Of a stretch of DNA of 64,000 bases, positions 17,274 through 34,682 are shown piece by piece. The stretch comes from Colius striatus (taxonomy: Eukaryota; Chordata; Aves; Coliiformes; Coliidae), in contig NC_084790.1 of NCBI RefSeq assembly GCF_028858725.1, positions 3,478,001-3,542,000 of the forward strand, read 5' to 3'. The notes beneath the pieces are model-generated. The model was not told where the DNA came from. It did no database searches and was given only the letters and a program-made list of their open reading frames with translations. The translations under genes and the position numbers were made by a program. The stretch's first letter is position 1. Every line of letters starts with the position of its first letter.

Positions 17274-17748
17274 ACTTTGCTACTATTGACACAGCCTTGA
17301 GCCTGAGAAATAATTTCTACAAAGGATTAAATCAACACACAAGTGTGTTTAAGAAAAAAATGGTTGCACAGGTAGTTATATTTCTCACACATCTTTGGTT
17401 AGAAATCCACCTTTGATCTATTTCTGTAAAGCAATGACTACAAGAGAAAAAGTAAAACAACCAATGTTCCCATCTGCTGCACTGCTCCTGCTGAATGCAA
17501 CGGCTGCAGGGCAGTGACAGAGGGGCAGCTGCAGGAGGATGTAGGAAAGGAACAAGCTGAAAGGGGCGTTTGCTCCCGGAGGAGGAAGCATAAGCTAAGA
17601 CATGAATCAGAAAGTGATGAGGAAAAACCCCATTCAGGGAAGCTGAACAGAGTGCAGGGAAGGAGTTTCAAGGCAGTCTGACTGACAGTCTTCAATTGAA
17701 AGAGACATCTGAGCAAAAATCGACTTTTCATTAAAGTAGGTGTGTGCT

Positions 17749-17779
17749 AATATAATATAATATAATATAATATAATATG
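17749..17779 (+). repeat. (TATAA)n microsatellite
   Basis: About six tandem copies of a TATAA pentamer lie downstream of gene 2. Confidence 0.9.
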
Positions 17780-17799
17780 CAACACCTTCGAGTTATTAG

Positions 17800-17960
17800 G
17801 AATGTGCAGTAACAGGTTAAAATCAAGAACAACAAGTTTTTCCAAAAAATACCAAAGCAGTAATTTTGAAAGCAAGGCTTTGCTGGATTTGACACACCCT
17901 TCTGATGGAGGAAAGCAATTCCCAGAGAAAACACTAAATAAAGAACCTCTAAAAGGGTTT
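17800..17960. repeat. Unclassified non-coding repeat, copy A
   Basis: Resembles 20570-20720 in the same orientation. Shared landmarks are ATGAAAGCAA/TTGAAAGCAA followed by GACACACCC, and a downstream GTGAGCAG. The family is unknown. It may be an old interspersed element or a remnant of tandem duplication of gene units. Confidence 0.5.
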
Positions 17961-20569
17961 TTTAGAAGGTGAGCAGGAAGAACCAGCTGGCAACGTGTGG
18001 GAAGATAAAAGGGTGAGACAAATTAATATGTGGGAGAGGATTGTTTTAAGAGTAAGATACAATAAACAGCCAGGGGAAAAAAAAAATAGATGCTGGTATG
18101 TTATTACCACGTGGAATATAAACACATTCAGGAACACAACTGCATTTTGCTGCTTGTGAAGGCAAATACTGAAGATCCAGCCTGTCCCTTTTCACTGGCA
18201 GTAGTATCTAACACATGTGTCAGGCTGTGCATGGTGCTTACAGACTTTGCTCTTCATTAACATGTCTCTGTCAGACACTGTACTGAAATGCTGGATAGGG
18301 TTTGACAGAGGTCTAATGTGAATGCTTCTAAGGGGAAGACTTCAGAGGATACCATGAGTCTGAATAAGTGTCTGTTTCTAAAGAAAGGAACAACTTGGAT
18401 GTTTCTGGAATGACAACATAGGGCAAGTCAAAGCTTGACCACACAGAGCTATTATCCTGACAAAAAAACCACAACAAAAACGTGACTTTTCTTTCCTACT
18501 CTGGGTCTCTGGCCTGCAGAAAGCCTTGTCTGCTCATGTGTCACCTCTCGTGCTCCAGGCTTTCCTCTCCAAGTCACACACCTTGTCTGTATGCACCAGC
18601 ACAGAGAGCTGGGGGCCAATTGAGCTTCATCCAGTTCTGTGCCTCTGTCTGTGCCCAAGTAACAGACACTCTCTAGCCCTGTGGGTGTAATTGCTTTAAT
18701 GAGCCTCTGGACAATAAATACTTTCTCTACTAAGTTCCATATCTCCCATTCCTGCATCACTAACGATACCATGAATTTCAACATTGTTTAGCCTGCCTCG
18801 GTGTTTGCACAGCACCTCTAAGGTCACCACCTGAAATGCCACTAAATGCCATTAAAATGCCATTAGAAAGATGATTTTCCCACACAACGAGTTTATAATC
18901 TGGAGAGCGATGGGAAAAGATGATTGTGGAAACGGCACAGGGAGAGACAGGGAAGAGAAGATGAATGAAACACAGAAGAGACGGTGCATGGGGCACTAGG
19001 ATGAGAAATGACCTGGGACACTGAGTGCAGACAGCCTTCTCTCACTCCACACACGCAGCTGCTCATGCCAGCACGCCAGCAGCACAGCTTGAAAGAGCTT
19101 CTTCCTTTATCTTTTAATGCGCAAATCTTGTAAGGTAAGGACAAACAAGTATCTCAAAGACAGACAGAGACATAGGCTGGAGATATAAGACTGGAGAGGG
19201 ATCTAAGGATAAAAAGAGCCCCAGAGAGAAGATGGTGGGGGGAGTTCTATCAGCAGTCTGGCTGATAAGCAGAAGCTATCAGCGCTACGACCAGTGGCTG
19301 TAGATGAAAGGTGCTGTGATTGCTCCACCAGACACAGAGAGCACACACACACGAATTACACCACCAGCAGAAAAACTCCCTGAGGAGTGAGCATAACAGA
19401 GGTTTAAGACATCAGTGAAGAAACAGAAAGAAAACAACTGCTTCTGCAAATTGCTGATGCTGGAAATCAGCCATGAGTTCAGGGCTGCACTGAATGAGCA
19501 ATTACACCTGATTACAGGCACTGTGCATTTTTAACAGTAGGCCATATTCTGGTGTGGTGTATAAACTGTAACTTCTCTATAAAGTCTGCAGACAGGTACA
19601 GTCTCACTCATGCCCAGAGTAACTTTCTGTGTGGTTTGTATTTTTGTTTGCTGGCTTGTGTAAAATTTAGGAAGAATTGCATGGATGAGTGAACTACCAT
19701 TGTAATCGAGCAGGAGATTTCTCACCTCACTACACTGATCAACACAATTTCAACTGACAACATGAACCACATGTTGAAAGTGCATTGAAATCAAGAGAGT
19801 TTTTAGCACAAGCATCAAATAAAGATGAAAAGAAGACACCCTGGAAAGGCTCTGCTTGACCTACACCATTGTACCACTGTGTGGTATCTGAGTGCATGAA
19901 GCACCTCAATAGTCCAGTTCTGCTCCAGGTTCTGGTCTGACCCATGTGTTCTGCCTTGTTTCTCCTGCTGACCTACACTGTATTCAGCTATCCATGCAGG
20001 AGTGAAATTGCTCTAGTTTCATTCACCCATTGGTACTCCCATCTGTCCTAATGTGAATTCTCTAGTATAACTCTTTGCCATGATAATCAGTAGTATTTCT
20101 TTAGATGCAAATGCTCAGGAGTCTATCTGCACTGTCATCATCTGGTAGGTGTTGGGAGGAAATTAAAACCCACCACATGAATCAGGGGAGACTGTGAGCT
20201 TCACTGGGGAGAAATCTTTCTGTCCACCTCTATGTCCTGCTGAACTTCATCACTAGCAAGTGCTCAGAGGTAATCTCAAGATGTGAACAGTCAGCAAGAA
20301 AGAAACTGAAACAGAGTAATCAGCTTGGTCTCTGAGGCATATTTAAGACCCAGGATCAGGCTGTTAGCAAACTCTTCGTGATAATTATTTCACTTGCCTT
20401 ACAGGAATTTCGCCAAACGTGGTGGTATAACCCAATGAGTCATCAGCCAGAAAGAAGTCATAGTCTGCATTTGAAAGATGGGAGCATGAGGTCTGGAGTC
20501 AGCTCAGTATCACATCAAAGAAGTGTTTAATAAGTGATGCCTAATGGCCATTATGCAAATTACTAATGG

Positions 20570-20720
20570 TAATTACAAGTGACAAGATAAAATCATATTC
20601 CAGTGTGGTTGCACAAACATCACTGAAGCAATGCTTATGAAAGCAAAGTTCTGTCAAATTAGACACACCCTCCTTGTAGTTGACACAAGGAAACATTATC
20701 AACTTTGATAAGTGAGCAGA
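20570..20720. repeat. Unclassified non-coding repeat, copy B
   Basis: Diverged partner of 17800-17960, with the same order of short shared strings (TTACTAAT, AAAATCA, GAAAGCAA, GACACACCC, GTGAGCAG). It lies about 3.1 kb upstream of the gene 3 start. Confidence 0.5.
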
Positions 20721-23349
20721 ACGTGGAGGAGACAGGCTGCCATTCTGCAAAGAGGCTGAGCACAGGGACAGCCACAGTTCCCACAGGACCAAACTCCACT
20801 GCCCACATCATCACTTGAAAATGCAACATCTTGGGGCCTCCTCCTGGGCTGCTCATCGCTGAGTGTCAATATTGACACTTTTGACCGCTTTGTCCACATT
20901 CTGATCTCTCTTCTGTTCCATAATGCCCACAGTGTTTGCACCCAGGCCACCGCTAATCACGCTGACATTGCTTCCTCCATTTCCATCTGCACAAAACCAT
21001 TTGTTTCCTCCAGTTGTACCGAAAGGTTTACAAACCAAACCAAAACCAAAAAGTTTACAAACCTTTTGGGGACATTTTTATGGCTTAGGCTTGCACAGTC
21101 CTTTCCTGTGCAACGTTCTGCCCCAAGGGTATGTCCTTAGGTTGCAGGAATACAAACAATAGCAAAAGGAAAAGTAAAGAAATCAGTTTAGTGAGGAAAA
21201 AAGCTGCTCTGGATGGCTGTTTCAGAACAAGATGGTGGCTCACAGCTAGAGAAAGCAGAGCCCTGTAGCCAACAAACATACACATACCTCCACCCCAGCT
21301 GTGGCAAGGTCTCGATGCTGAGGCTCAGAGCCCTGGCATGGTGGTAAGGAGCAGGGCAATACCACCCTGCTTGGAGTGAAACTGCCAGGCAGCCGTGCCA
21401 GCTGCCCTCCTGCCAGCAAACACAGCTGCAGTGAGAGAAAACACAATCTTAACTGGTTTTAAAACACAACCTGCTTAGTCAAGGACTGGCTTTTGGATGG
21501 GTCTGCTGTATCAGTCCCGTGTTATGTGTCTCAGTGAAACTGGAAGGAGCCCAGTAAAGCTCCAGAGAATACAATCATACCCCAAATACAAGTACTTTGG
21601 AAGAATTGTACGACTGTTTCTAATCTTCACTGGTAAAATGCAATTCGGTGGCCTTTCTGACAGAATGTATGTAAAAGGTTGTACAGTGCTGCACGCCAGT
21701 TTGCTTTGTAGAGCAAGACCTCTTCCTACTCCCTATTATATACTATATACTTCCAATACCACCTAATGCCTAAAGAAGGAGGTGTAGGTGCTCCTTGGCC
21801 ACCCGTAGAGAAATGTCCGACTTCTGCAGCCTCTCCTCCCAAACCCAAGAGTCAGAAAGGCAACCTCAGTCCAGAGCACCACTCTCTGTAGACTGCTATT
21901 AGGTAACTGCTTCTGAAAACCTACACAGCAGAAGCAAAGCTCCAAGCCATCCAGACATGATATTAATTTTTGTTGGCTCCTGCAGCCACACCCTGCCTTC
22001 AATTATATTCCTCAAAATGACGGATGAAAGCCAGATTTACTCCCTATCCTCCTTTTTTTGCTCATAATTTTCTCTGTTATGAGTCTCGGCTGTGTGGGGA
22101 GAACGGGGGATGTGTTTTAGGGGGAGGATGGACTTGTATTTCAGGCACTGCAGTCTTAGCTGGGAATCTGAGCCCTGACAGACTCCGTCCCTGTCCTTGA
22201 GCAAGTTATTTCAGTGCACCAAACGAATAATGAATATTCTAGGATGCTGCCAGTCTTGGGTAGGCGTCTTTTTATCATTTCTCATCTAAGTAAAGAAATA
22301 AAGTCTCTCACAGGAGAGCAGAGAGTCTTAGCTTATGCTGGTGAGAAGATAATCACATCTACATGTGCTTGGGGACACTTTCCTACCATGGTGACAGAGC
22401 CACCTGACTTCCCATCAGTAAATGAGAAGCGGCTGAGTTTTGTGAGCGTAGATTTTCTCTGCCCTTCTGCCCAGAGGTGGTGGCTGCTCTCAGGGCTCCC
22501 TAGCAGGTGTCACCCTCACTGTCAAAGAGGATTTATCACAACTACTCCTGTAAATATGGACATACTTGAGTCAAAGATTAGTTCTGAGTAAGAGTTGCTT
22601 GGAAATTCCACCCTGTAGCAAACAGAAGCCTCTGTCCCCTGGAGAGCAGAATATCCTCTCATTATAGCAGTCTGCTGGAGAAAGATACTTGCACTGGAGG
22701 AGCCAGTTCTCCAAACATTCCCCTGGTTATTGGTGCTCCCAAGACTACCCAGGCTGTGCTAATGTCTGCTACTACCAAGACAAACTCAATTAAGAAATGC
22801 CAAAAGCTTTTCTCCTTCTTGTCTTGTGCTCAGCAGAATAATGATAAAGACCTGTGGGATCATATCTCAATTCATCCAGGGAACTGGATACATCGCCCAT
22901 GGATACTCCCTTTCCTCTCATCTCTTTCCTTATCTATGATCATCTCAAATTAAGGTAGCATGGACAGCAATTAAAGTAATTCAAAGTAGCTCCAGAGAGG
23001 TACTTCATGCACTGCAGCTTACATCAGCTCCGTGTAACACTTAGACACAGCGGACTTCCAGCATTTAGCAGCCCTGACTTTTGCAGACTGTGAGCAAGTT
23101 GACTTCTTGTGTTTGCATGACGAGAGAAAGATAAGACACAAATGGGGAACCAAACCCACAGGGGAATTACCTCAGTGATTTAAGAAATCTCTCAGCAAAG
23201 TGAGTATTAGACCTGCTGTGTGCCATTTTGCCAGGTGACAGACGTCTACACCACAGTATCCCTGATCTTTTTCACTACTGCAGTCACTACCACTCACACT
23301 TTCCAGAAGTGAGAATTTACACTAATTTCCCATTTTTGTTCCACGCACT

Positions 23350-23700
23350 ATACTATGGCATGTGATACAAAAAATGTTTATTGGACTAAGAATAAAATAA
23401 ATGCAAAATTAATAAAAGATAAAAGGCACTTTGATGTTATAAATACCAATGTTTCTTCTTTGTACATAATCGAGGGCAACTTTTTTTCTCGACTTGTTGC
23501 AAAGTTTGCATCATACAAAAAGCTGATGACTCATAAAACACTATTTTACTTTTTGGAATAAGCTGCTGACATGTAAAGTATCTTCCTTGTGAACTGGGAT
23601 TTCTAGAGGGAAACTGCCTATGGGCTATTTATTCTTGGCATAAACAGCAAGACTAGCCAGCCCCGTGGGAAGAAGAAACATGCTATAGGTGACACCCCCT
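23350..23700 (+). promoter_or_regulatory. Conserved upstream promoter block of gene 3
   Basis: Homologous to 34360-34672 upstream of gene 4. The best conserved core is at about 23501-23538: AAAGTTTGCATCAT followed by AAAAGCTGATGACTCAT. It contains an octamer-like TTTGCAT and a consensus AP-1 site TGACTCA (23527-23533). AP-1 and octamer factors are known regulators of epidermal keratins; their use here is inferred. Confidence 0.6.
23688..23697 (+). promoter_or_regulatory. GGTGACACCC box of gene 3
   Basis: This decamer starts exactly 21 bp upstream of the TATA box. It recurs at the same spacing in genes 4 and 5, so it is probably a bound proximal element. Confidence 0.6.
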
Positions 23701-23708
23701 TTGGAAGG

Positions 23709-23716
23709 TATAAATA
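23709..23716 (+). promoter_or_regulatory. TATA box of keratin gene 3
   Basis: TATAAATA in GGAAGGTATAAATAGAG lies 102 bp before the ATG. The context is the same as in gene 4. Confidence 0.88.
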
Positions 23717-23810
23717 GAGATCTGCAGCAACGACCAACCTGCAGTCTGATTCAATATCAAGCTGTGCATCTTGCTTTGGGCTTTGGGCTGGATTTGCAGC
23801 TGTCCTCACA

Positions 23811-28598
<4,788 letters not shown>

Positions 28599-28891
28599 GT
28601 GGAGAAACGAGAATGTCCAACAAGAGAGCCGTGAAGCAGAGCCGTGGATGAAGAGAAACAATATGTACTGTATGCCTCTGCAAAGAGCAAGGAACGTGCT
28701 CTTTTGTATTACTCAGCAATGCTAAGAAATATGTCAGAGGGGATGAGCTGAGCGTTGGGCCACATTCTGCTTTATTTTGCTATTTGCTTTTTCCAGTCTG
28801 TACTGCTGCGTGTGCCCAACCACCATGACTATTGCTGGAGTTCACCCAGTAGTATGATCACTGATGTTCCTGCTGGTGAAAAAATTTCTCT

Positions 28892-28897
28892 AATAAA
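28892..28897 (+). terminator. Poly(A) signal of keratin gene 3
   Basis: AATAAA in TTTCTCTAATAAAACTTTGC lies 294 bp after the stop. The following stretch (TGATGCAATCAAGAAACC) is shared with gene 4. Confidence 0.88.
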
Positions 28898-28919
28898 ACT
28901 TTGCTTCTGCCTGATGCAA

Positions 28920-29111
28920 TCAAGAAACCTGTGTCTGGAAACTGAGTTCCTTTAGAAAACCAGGTGCTGACCCATCACTCACAAGGGTCACCTAAACTGG
29001 TCAGAACCACACTCCACTGGGAGCAAAGCTGCTTTACTAGTGGGAGGCAGGGAATGGCCTTGCTGACCTTGCAGGTCTTGTCCATCTTCTCCCTGTCAAA
29101 GCCTGTAGCAT
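28920..29111 (+). repeat. Duplicated 3' flank, gene 3 copy
   Basis: Matches the DNA downstream of gene 4 (40240-40390 and 41233-41345) closely, for example CACCTAAACTGGTCA, GAACCACACTCCACTGGG and GGGAGGCAGGGAATGGCC. The match resumes after the CR1 at 29112-29413, so this flank belongs to the gene 3/gene 4 segmental duplication. Confidence 0.8.
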
Positions 29112-29413
29112 ATCATAGAATCACAGAATGATGGGGTTTGGAAGGGACCTTTAGAGATCATCCAACCCCCCTGCAGAAGCAGGTCCACTTAGATCAGGTC
29201 GCATAGGAACACGTCTAGGCTGGTCATGAAGACCTCCAAGGAAGGAGCCTCCACACCCTCCCTGGGCAGCCTGAGCCAGGGCTCCCTCATCTCACAGTGA
29301 AAGAGTTTTTTCTTACCTTTAAATGGAACTTTTTGTGTTCCAGCTTCATCCCATCATCCCTTGTCCTGTTGCTAGATACCATCAAAAAACCAGATGCCCC
29401 AACCTCCTGACAC
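29112..29413 (-). repeat. CR1 LINE 3' fragment (antisense) in gene 3 flank
   Basis: Starts with ATCATAGAATCACAGAATG and runs to the complement of the gtcaggaggttggg segment of CR1. The gene 4 flank has no insert at the matching point (near 41345), so it entered after the duplication. Confidence 0.93.
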
Positions 29414-30825
29414 AGAGTGTTGCACACTCTTGTATGACATCCACCAGAATCTCCACACAGCCTCATCAGGCAGATGCCTGTGTGCTTCCCACAGAAAACT
29501 GTGCTAAAACACAGTTTTAGAATAAATTTGAAAGTGAGTGATGGAATGTCTGGAGCTAGATTGCCCCAGTCTAGTGCTGACACATCTGGGCTGTGCCCTC
29601 TCATTCTTCATCATCCAGCCTGGCCCCTGTGATCAGGTTGAAGAAGAAATCTTGGTCTCCACAAGTAATTAAATTTCTGCTGATATGGTTTATATTCTGA
29701 CCCATCCCTTTCATTGTATAGGAGTGTTCTCACTGGGGTAAGGACTGGAGGCAAAAGGTCTGTTTCTCATCTATTTTCACATGGTGACTTAGTCATTTGC
29801 TAATCATCCTTATTTCAAAGAGTTTCACCCTCAGTGTCAGAAACTGTTGAAAAATCATCTTTACATTAAACATACTTCCTTTGGAGAACTGGAGAGGGCA
29901 GGATGGGAGCTGAAAAAGTGCAGCTCAACAGAGAATGCAATGATGAAAAATAGCCAGCTAAGGCCTTTAGATACATAGAGCGTGTCTCAAACCTCATGAG
30001 CAAAGCAAAATCAGTCCCTGTTTTGGGCTTCGAACAGCAGCCATTGTAGCTGGTGCTGAGTCAGTGTGGACTGACATGGTAGTGTGCACCTGTCCTGACA
30101 CTGACCTGCCTAGAGAAGCACGGGCAGCAGTTTGGAAACTCGGGGCCCTTGAGCACCTCTATTGGGTGCAGCCATGGGAATTGACCTCAATGAGCTTGCA
30201 GAGTCATTCTGTGTTTGGAGAATTTTCAGTTTAAAGCATTATGAGCTGGAGGATTAAATTACCTGTTGATCCAAGCAGTGACCACTTTTATATACCCACT
30301 CCACCCTCAGGTTCACTGGATGTAGCTGCTGTTATTTCTGGTACACTGCAATGTGGCTGTTACAGAAAGAGTCATATTCTCTTATGAGATGAGCTGGCAG
30401 AGTAAAACTCCTGGTTACTCAGTTTCTGCCAAAAGCTGGAGGAACAGCCTGCTTTGGGAGAGGAGGAGCAAGAGTACAAAGACAAAAACGTTTGAGGACC
30501 ATGTTTAGAATGTTGCACACTTTTCTTGCATCAGTTCTATAGACACTAATTTCTCTGTTGCCACACAAATAGACTTAACACAACCTGAAACACAACCTAA
30601 AGGTTTACTGAAACCTTCCAGTAAAGCAGCGTCTCCAAGGTCTGTAGGTAGCAAGGATCTGAAGAAGCTCAATCGTTAATTTCTCAGGGAGCAGGTGAAA
30701 GGTGCCCTTCTCCTGCTGCAGAAGACTGTTGGAGAGAACATGTCTCCATGGTATTTCTTTTATTTCATCTGCTAAACCTGACAGTAACCAGGAGCTAGGG
30801 CAAAATAAGGAAATGGAGCACTAGA
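29414..30825. other. Intergenic, no gene seen
   Basis: The first 100-150 bp continue the duplicated gene 3/gene 4 flank (for example AGATGCCTGTGTGCTTC against AAATGCCTCTGTGCTTT). The rest shows no exon or RNA gene. Confidence 0.45.
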
Positions 30826-31410
30826 ACATCAAGAAGAGTGTGGTCAGCAAGTCAAAGGAGGTTCTGCTGCCCCTCTGCTCTGCCCTGCCCTGCTGAGGCC
30901 TCATCTGGAGTCCCGTGTCCAGTTGTGGGCTCCCCAGCTCCAGAGGGACAGGGAAGTGCTGGAGAGAGGCCAGCACGGGGCCAGCAAGATGCTCAGGGCA
31001 CTGGAGCATGTTCCTGCTGAGGAAAGGCTGTGGGCCCTGGGGCTGCTCAGGCTGGAGAAGACTGAGGGGGGGATCCCATTAATATTTATCAATATCTAAA
31101 TGGTGGGTGTCAGGAGGTTGGTACAGCACTTTTTTGATGATATCTAGCAACAGGACAAGAGGTGATGGGATGAAGCTGGAACACAAAAGGTTCAATTTAA
31201 GAAAAAACTGTTTTACTGTTGAGATGAGGGAGCCCTGGCACAGGCTGCCCAGGGAGGGTGTGGAGGCTCCTTCCTTGAAGGTCTTTAAAACCCACCTGGA
31301 CACGTTCCTGTGTGACCTGGTCTAGGTGGGAGCTGCCTCTGCAAGGGGGATTGGACTAGATGATCTCTAAAGGTGTCTTCCAGCCTCCACCATTCTGTGA
31401 TTCTATGATC
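30826..31410 (+). repeat. CR1 LINE, end of ORF2 plus 3' UTR
   Basis: 5'-truncated CR1 starting near a degraded GTGTGGTCAGCA. It runs through the typical ORF2 end (GCCTCATCTGGAGTCCCGTG) to a CATTCTGTGATTCTATGAT terminus. Small internal gaps break the reading frame. Confidence 0.94.
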
Positions 31411-34359
31411 CTAACTGCAATAATGACTCAGAAGAGTGGCTATAGGTAGAAGTTTTTAAACCAAGACTCTACACTAAGTCTTCTTTAAAGATCAATTTGA
31501 ACCCTTTAGAAAGTCCCAGACTTGATGCATAAATCTCTCAGTAGACATGTAAGGCCAGAGCTTCACACGAGATCAAAAGAGACACTTATCATGGTTATAA
31601 TGACAAATTTCCATTGTTTGACTCCTCTGTGTATATCCCAGCTGTTCTCAGAGCTCTGGCTGAGAACCAGTCAGAAAGCAAATCTTCCCCATTCCCATTG
31701 TCTTCTCCCACTTTGTCCAGTGCACAGACAATAAAACAACCAACTGCCGCCCTTTCGGGCCTCAACCTTTCCCAGTCTAAGAGTCCTTGCAGTCTCATTT
31801 CCAAAAATACAAAGGCACTGTGCTGAAGCTCTTCCAGTTTTCAGTCTTCTGGAAACTCTAGGCAACCTACAATGCATAGAGGTTTGCTGCTTTCTCCTGG
31901 GAGCCCCAGCTGATTCCCACCAGGTCTAGGCTAGTCTTTTCTTGCGAACTGCTACTGACATCTAGCTGCTCCACCAGGTTCCCCATATTCATATCATAGG
32001 CCTTCCCACCCTTCCCACCAATCCAGCAGGTGCAAAGCATGCACTTTCACAAAGGAGCTGTCCTAAATTCCAGAGAGGTGAAAGAGACCTAATGACATGG
32101 CCATAAGGACTCTAATGATCCAGACTTTATGAAAATGCCTGTGGAAAGCCCCCAGGGGTATACAGACTCAGCTACTAAGACACTGTGATGTTGTTTGTGG
32201 ACCTACAAGTTGGGATGCGTCTGGAAAGCAGCTCATGAGAAGGTAGCTTGTGATAAACAGCTCCTCAGCAGAAAACACCCTGGAAACAATCCACATATTA
32301 AAGAGCTGCAAATTATGGAGTTGCAAACCTTGGGCTGGAAACTACATTTCCATGAGATTTCCATATTTCTTTGTGCTAATGAGACAGACCCAGGAAGCTT
32401 ATGAGTTCAAATAACTGAATAAAAACAGGAGGGAAAACTTAGTTTATTGTTTCAAGGTCTTCATAACAATCATTTAGTTTTGCCTTAGCTTAACTAGTGC
32501 ATCCATTTCCCAAAGACAAAAAGGGGGAAAATAGGCAAGATAGAGGGCAAACGTGTGCCAGATGAAGCTCCTGGGCAAAGCTCCCTGCTAAAGGCCTGAA
32601 GCAGACAGAAATGGGTCTAATGGATAAAGCTACAGGCACACAGGGGACCAAGGTATCTCAGGAGAGCAAGACCCATCCTCTCTGTTCTCTGCAATAATTA
32701 CCGCAACAGGCACGTAGACATCCTCCACTCCCACAAAAGAAGTAAGTCATTCCATGTTTCTGCCTGCATTATTCTGATGTGCTAAAATGATAACTGTGGA
32801 GCAGAGGAAGGAATGTGTGCTCACTCAGGAAAGATGCTTGCTGCAGACAGCTATTGGGAAACTTCTGAAGAATCATACGCAGGACAGGCAAAGCTTCAAG
32901 CGATGCAGTATTACATCAGTTTCGGTTCATTCCTACCACCACACCCTGACTCCTATTATGTTCTCCAGTCCTAGTAATGAAAATCAAGTATTCCTTCGTA
33001 TACACAAAACATTTTATTAGAGTTTTTACCTATTCTGGGCTTTGCTCCATTGTATTTAGGGACTGAGTGGAGCCTGACTTGGAAGGAAGGGCAGAGTGAC
33101 ATTCAGGCGCTGCATTCTGATAGAGGAGACCTAAGTTCAACTGCAGACTCTGCCGGAGGCATCCTCTTTGTCTCTGAGTAAATCATTTTGAGCAAGTCTC
33201 TCCACACCCCTGTCTCTGGAGATATCAGCGGAATGCTGTTGGCTTTCATTGTGCCGGCTAAGTAATATCCAAGGATGCAGAGATAAAGGGAGGCATCTTT
33301 TAAACAGAAATAAGAATAAGAGCAATAAAATGATGTGCAAATCCACAGATACTAGAATACTTCAGGTCTTCACCAAGTGGGATTATTTACTTGGCATAAT
33401 AATGGCTATTCCAATCCACAGTCCTGACACGGGGTGAGGATTTGACCAGCGTTCTCTGGTGAAGCAGGCTTGGAGGATTTCTAACTACAAATGGTTAGTT
33501 TCAGAAAGCTCTGGAATGCCTGTCTCTTACTCAATGGACAGTAAAAACAGGTTGTCCCTACAGAGAATGCTGTTGCTCTTGAGTCTTAGCAAAACATCTT
33601 ATGAAAGTCAGCTTAGCCTACATTTTGATGTCAGAAGAGTGGAAGGATTATTAGCTTTTAATTTCCAATGCCTAGCTAAGATTTGGAGACATTAATGACA
33701 GAGAATAGTCTCCAGTTTGTACTTAATCCAGTTTGCACGCACTGCTAGTCTCCAAATTGTACTTAATCCATCTTTTCCAAACCAGTGCAGAACTGCATTG
33801 GTCAATGATTGCTCTGCCAGCTGTATCAGCAATTCTGTCTTTACATTTCCTAGGACAGTAGTCTCAAACCTTTTATTAGAATGCAGCACCTATGAACAGA
33901 GAAATTGCCCATAGGATGTTCCCACTCCCAATCACTGTTTCAAGATACCCAGCCTTCCCTAGAAAAAAAATCACTACCCATAATGATGAAAACTGCAGAA
34001 ATATCCTGCACTGAACAACAGGATATATTTAAAGTACTTTTACCTTTATGCTCTCCACATAAAGAAATAAATCCTTTGTGAATTACTAGAGAGACATGAT
34101 CATATATGAAGAACCTTTCATCCCTGTCCATTAAGGGATCACTCCACGGTCTCACTTGTCTTGTAGCAGCGCTCTGGAATTGTCATTTTGCCAATGGAGA
34201 GACTCAAAGGTTAATCTCCGTGTCTCTGATCTTTCTGCAAAGTTCTTACATCATTCCACATACATCATTCAAGAGTCAAACTTCATATTTATGATTTCTT
34301 TTTCATCTCACGTATACTCCAACATCAGCACCTTGCACGAAACCTGCTTATTCAACTCA
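31411..34359. other. Intergenic, no gene seen
   Basis: About 2.9 kb between the CR1 and the gene 4 promoter block. No exon, RNA gene or recognisable repeat family was found. Confidence 0.45.
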
Positions 34360-34672
34360 AAATAAAATGAAAATAAATTAATGAGAGATAAAGAGCTCTT
34401 TGATGCAATAACCTTTAATGATTTCTTCCTGGTATATAATTTAGGACAGTGTTTTTCCTGGCTTAATGTTGTAAAGTTTGCATCATAAACAAAAAGCTGA
34501 TGATTCATACAACATTATTGCTAATGCATTTTTTAAATTAGCAAGAGACATGTAAAGTATCTTCCTGGTTTACCAAGATTCTTGAAAGGAAACTTCCCTT
34601 TGAGAAATTATTCTTGGCACCAATGGCAAGAGTAGCCAGCCTTATGGGAAGAAGAAACAGCGGTGACACCCA
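34360..34672 (+). promoter_or_regulatory. Conserved upstream promoter block of gene 4
   Basis: Homologous to 23350-23700 of gene 3. The core at 34473-34510 has AAAGTTTGCATCAT and AAAAGCTGATGATTCAT, so the AP-1-like site differs by one base from the gene 3 consensus (TGATTCA against TGACTCA). ACATGTAAAGTATCTTCC is also shared. Confidence 0.6.
34662..34671 (+). promoter_or_regulatory. GGTGACACCC box of gene 4
   Basis: Same decamer and same 21 bp spacing to the TATA box as in genes 3 and 5. Confidence 0.6.
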
Positions 34673-34682
34673 CTGTGGAAGG

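Larger units (their letters stand above)
17290..23340. other. Intergenic between genes 2 and 3, no gene seen
   Basis: About 6 kb without a supported exon. It contains a TATAA microsatellite and two diverged copies of a non-coding block (about 17800-17960 and 20570-20720), listed separately. No CR1 copy was recognised, unlike most other gaps in this window. Confidence 0.45.
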
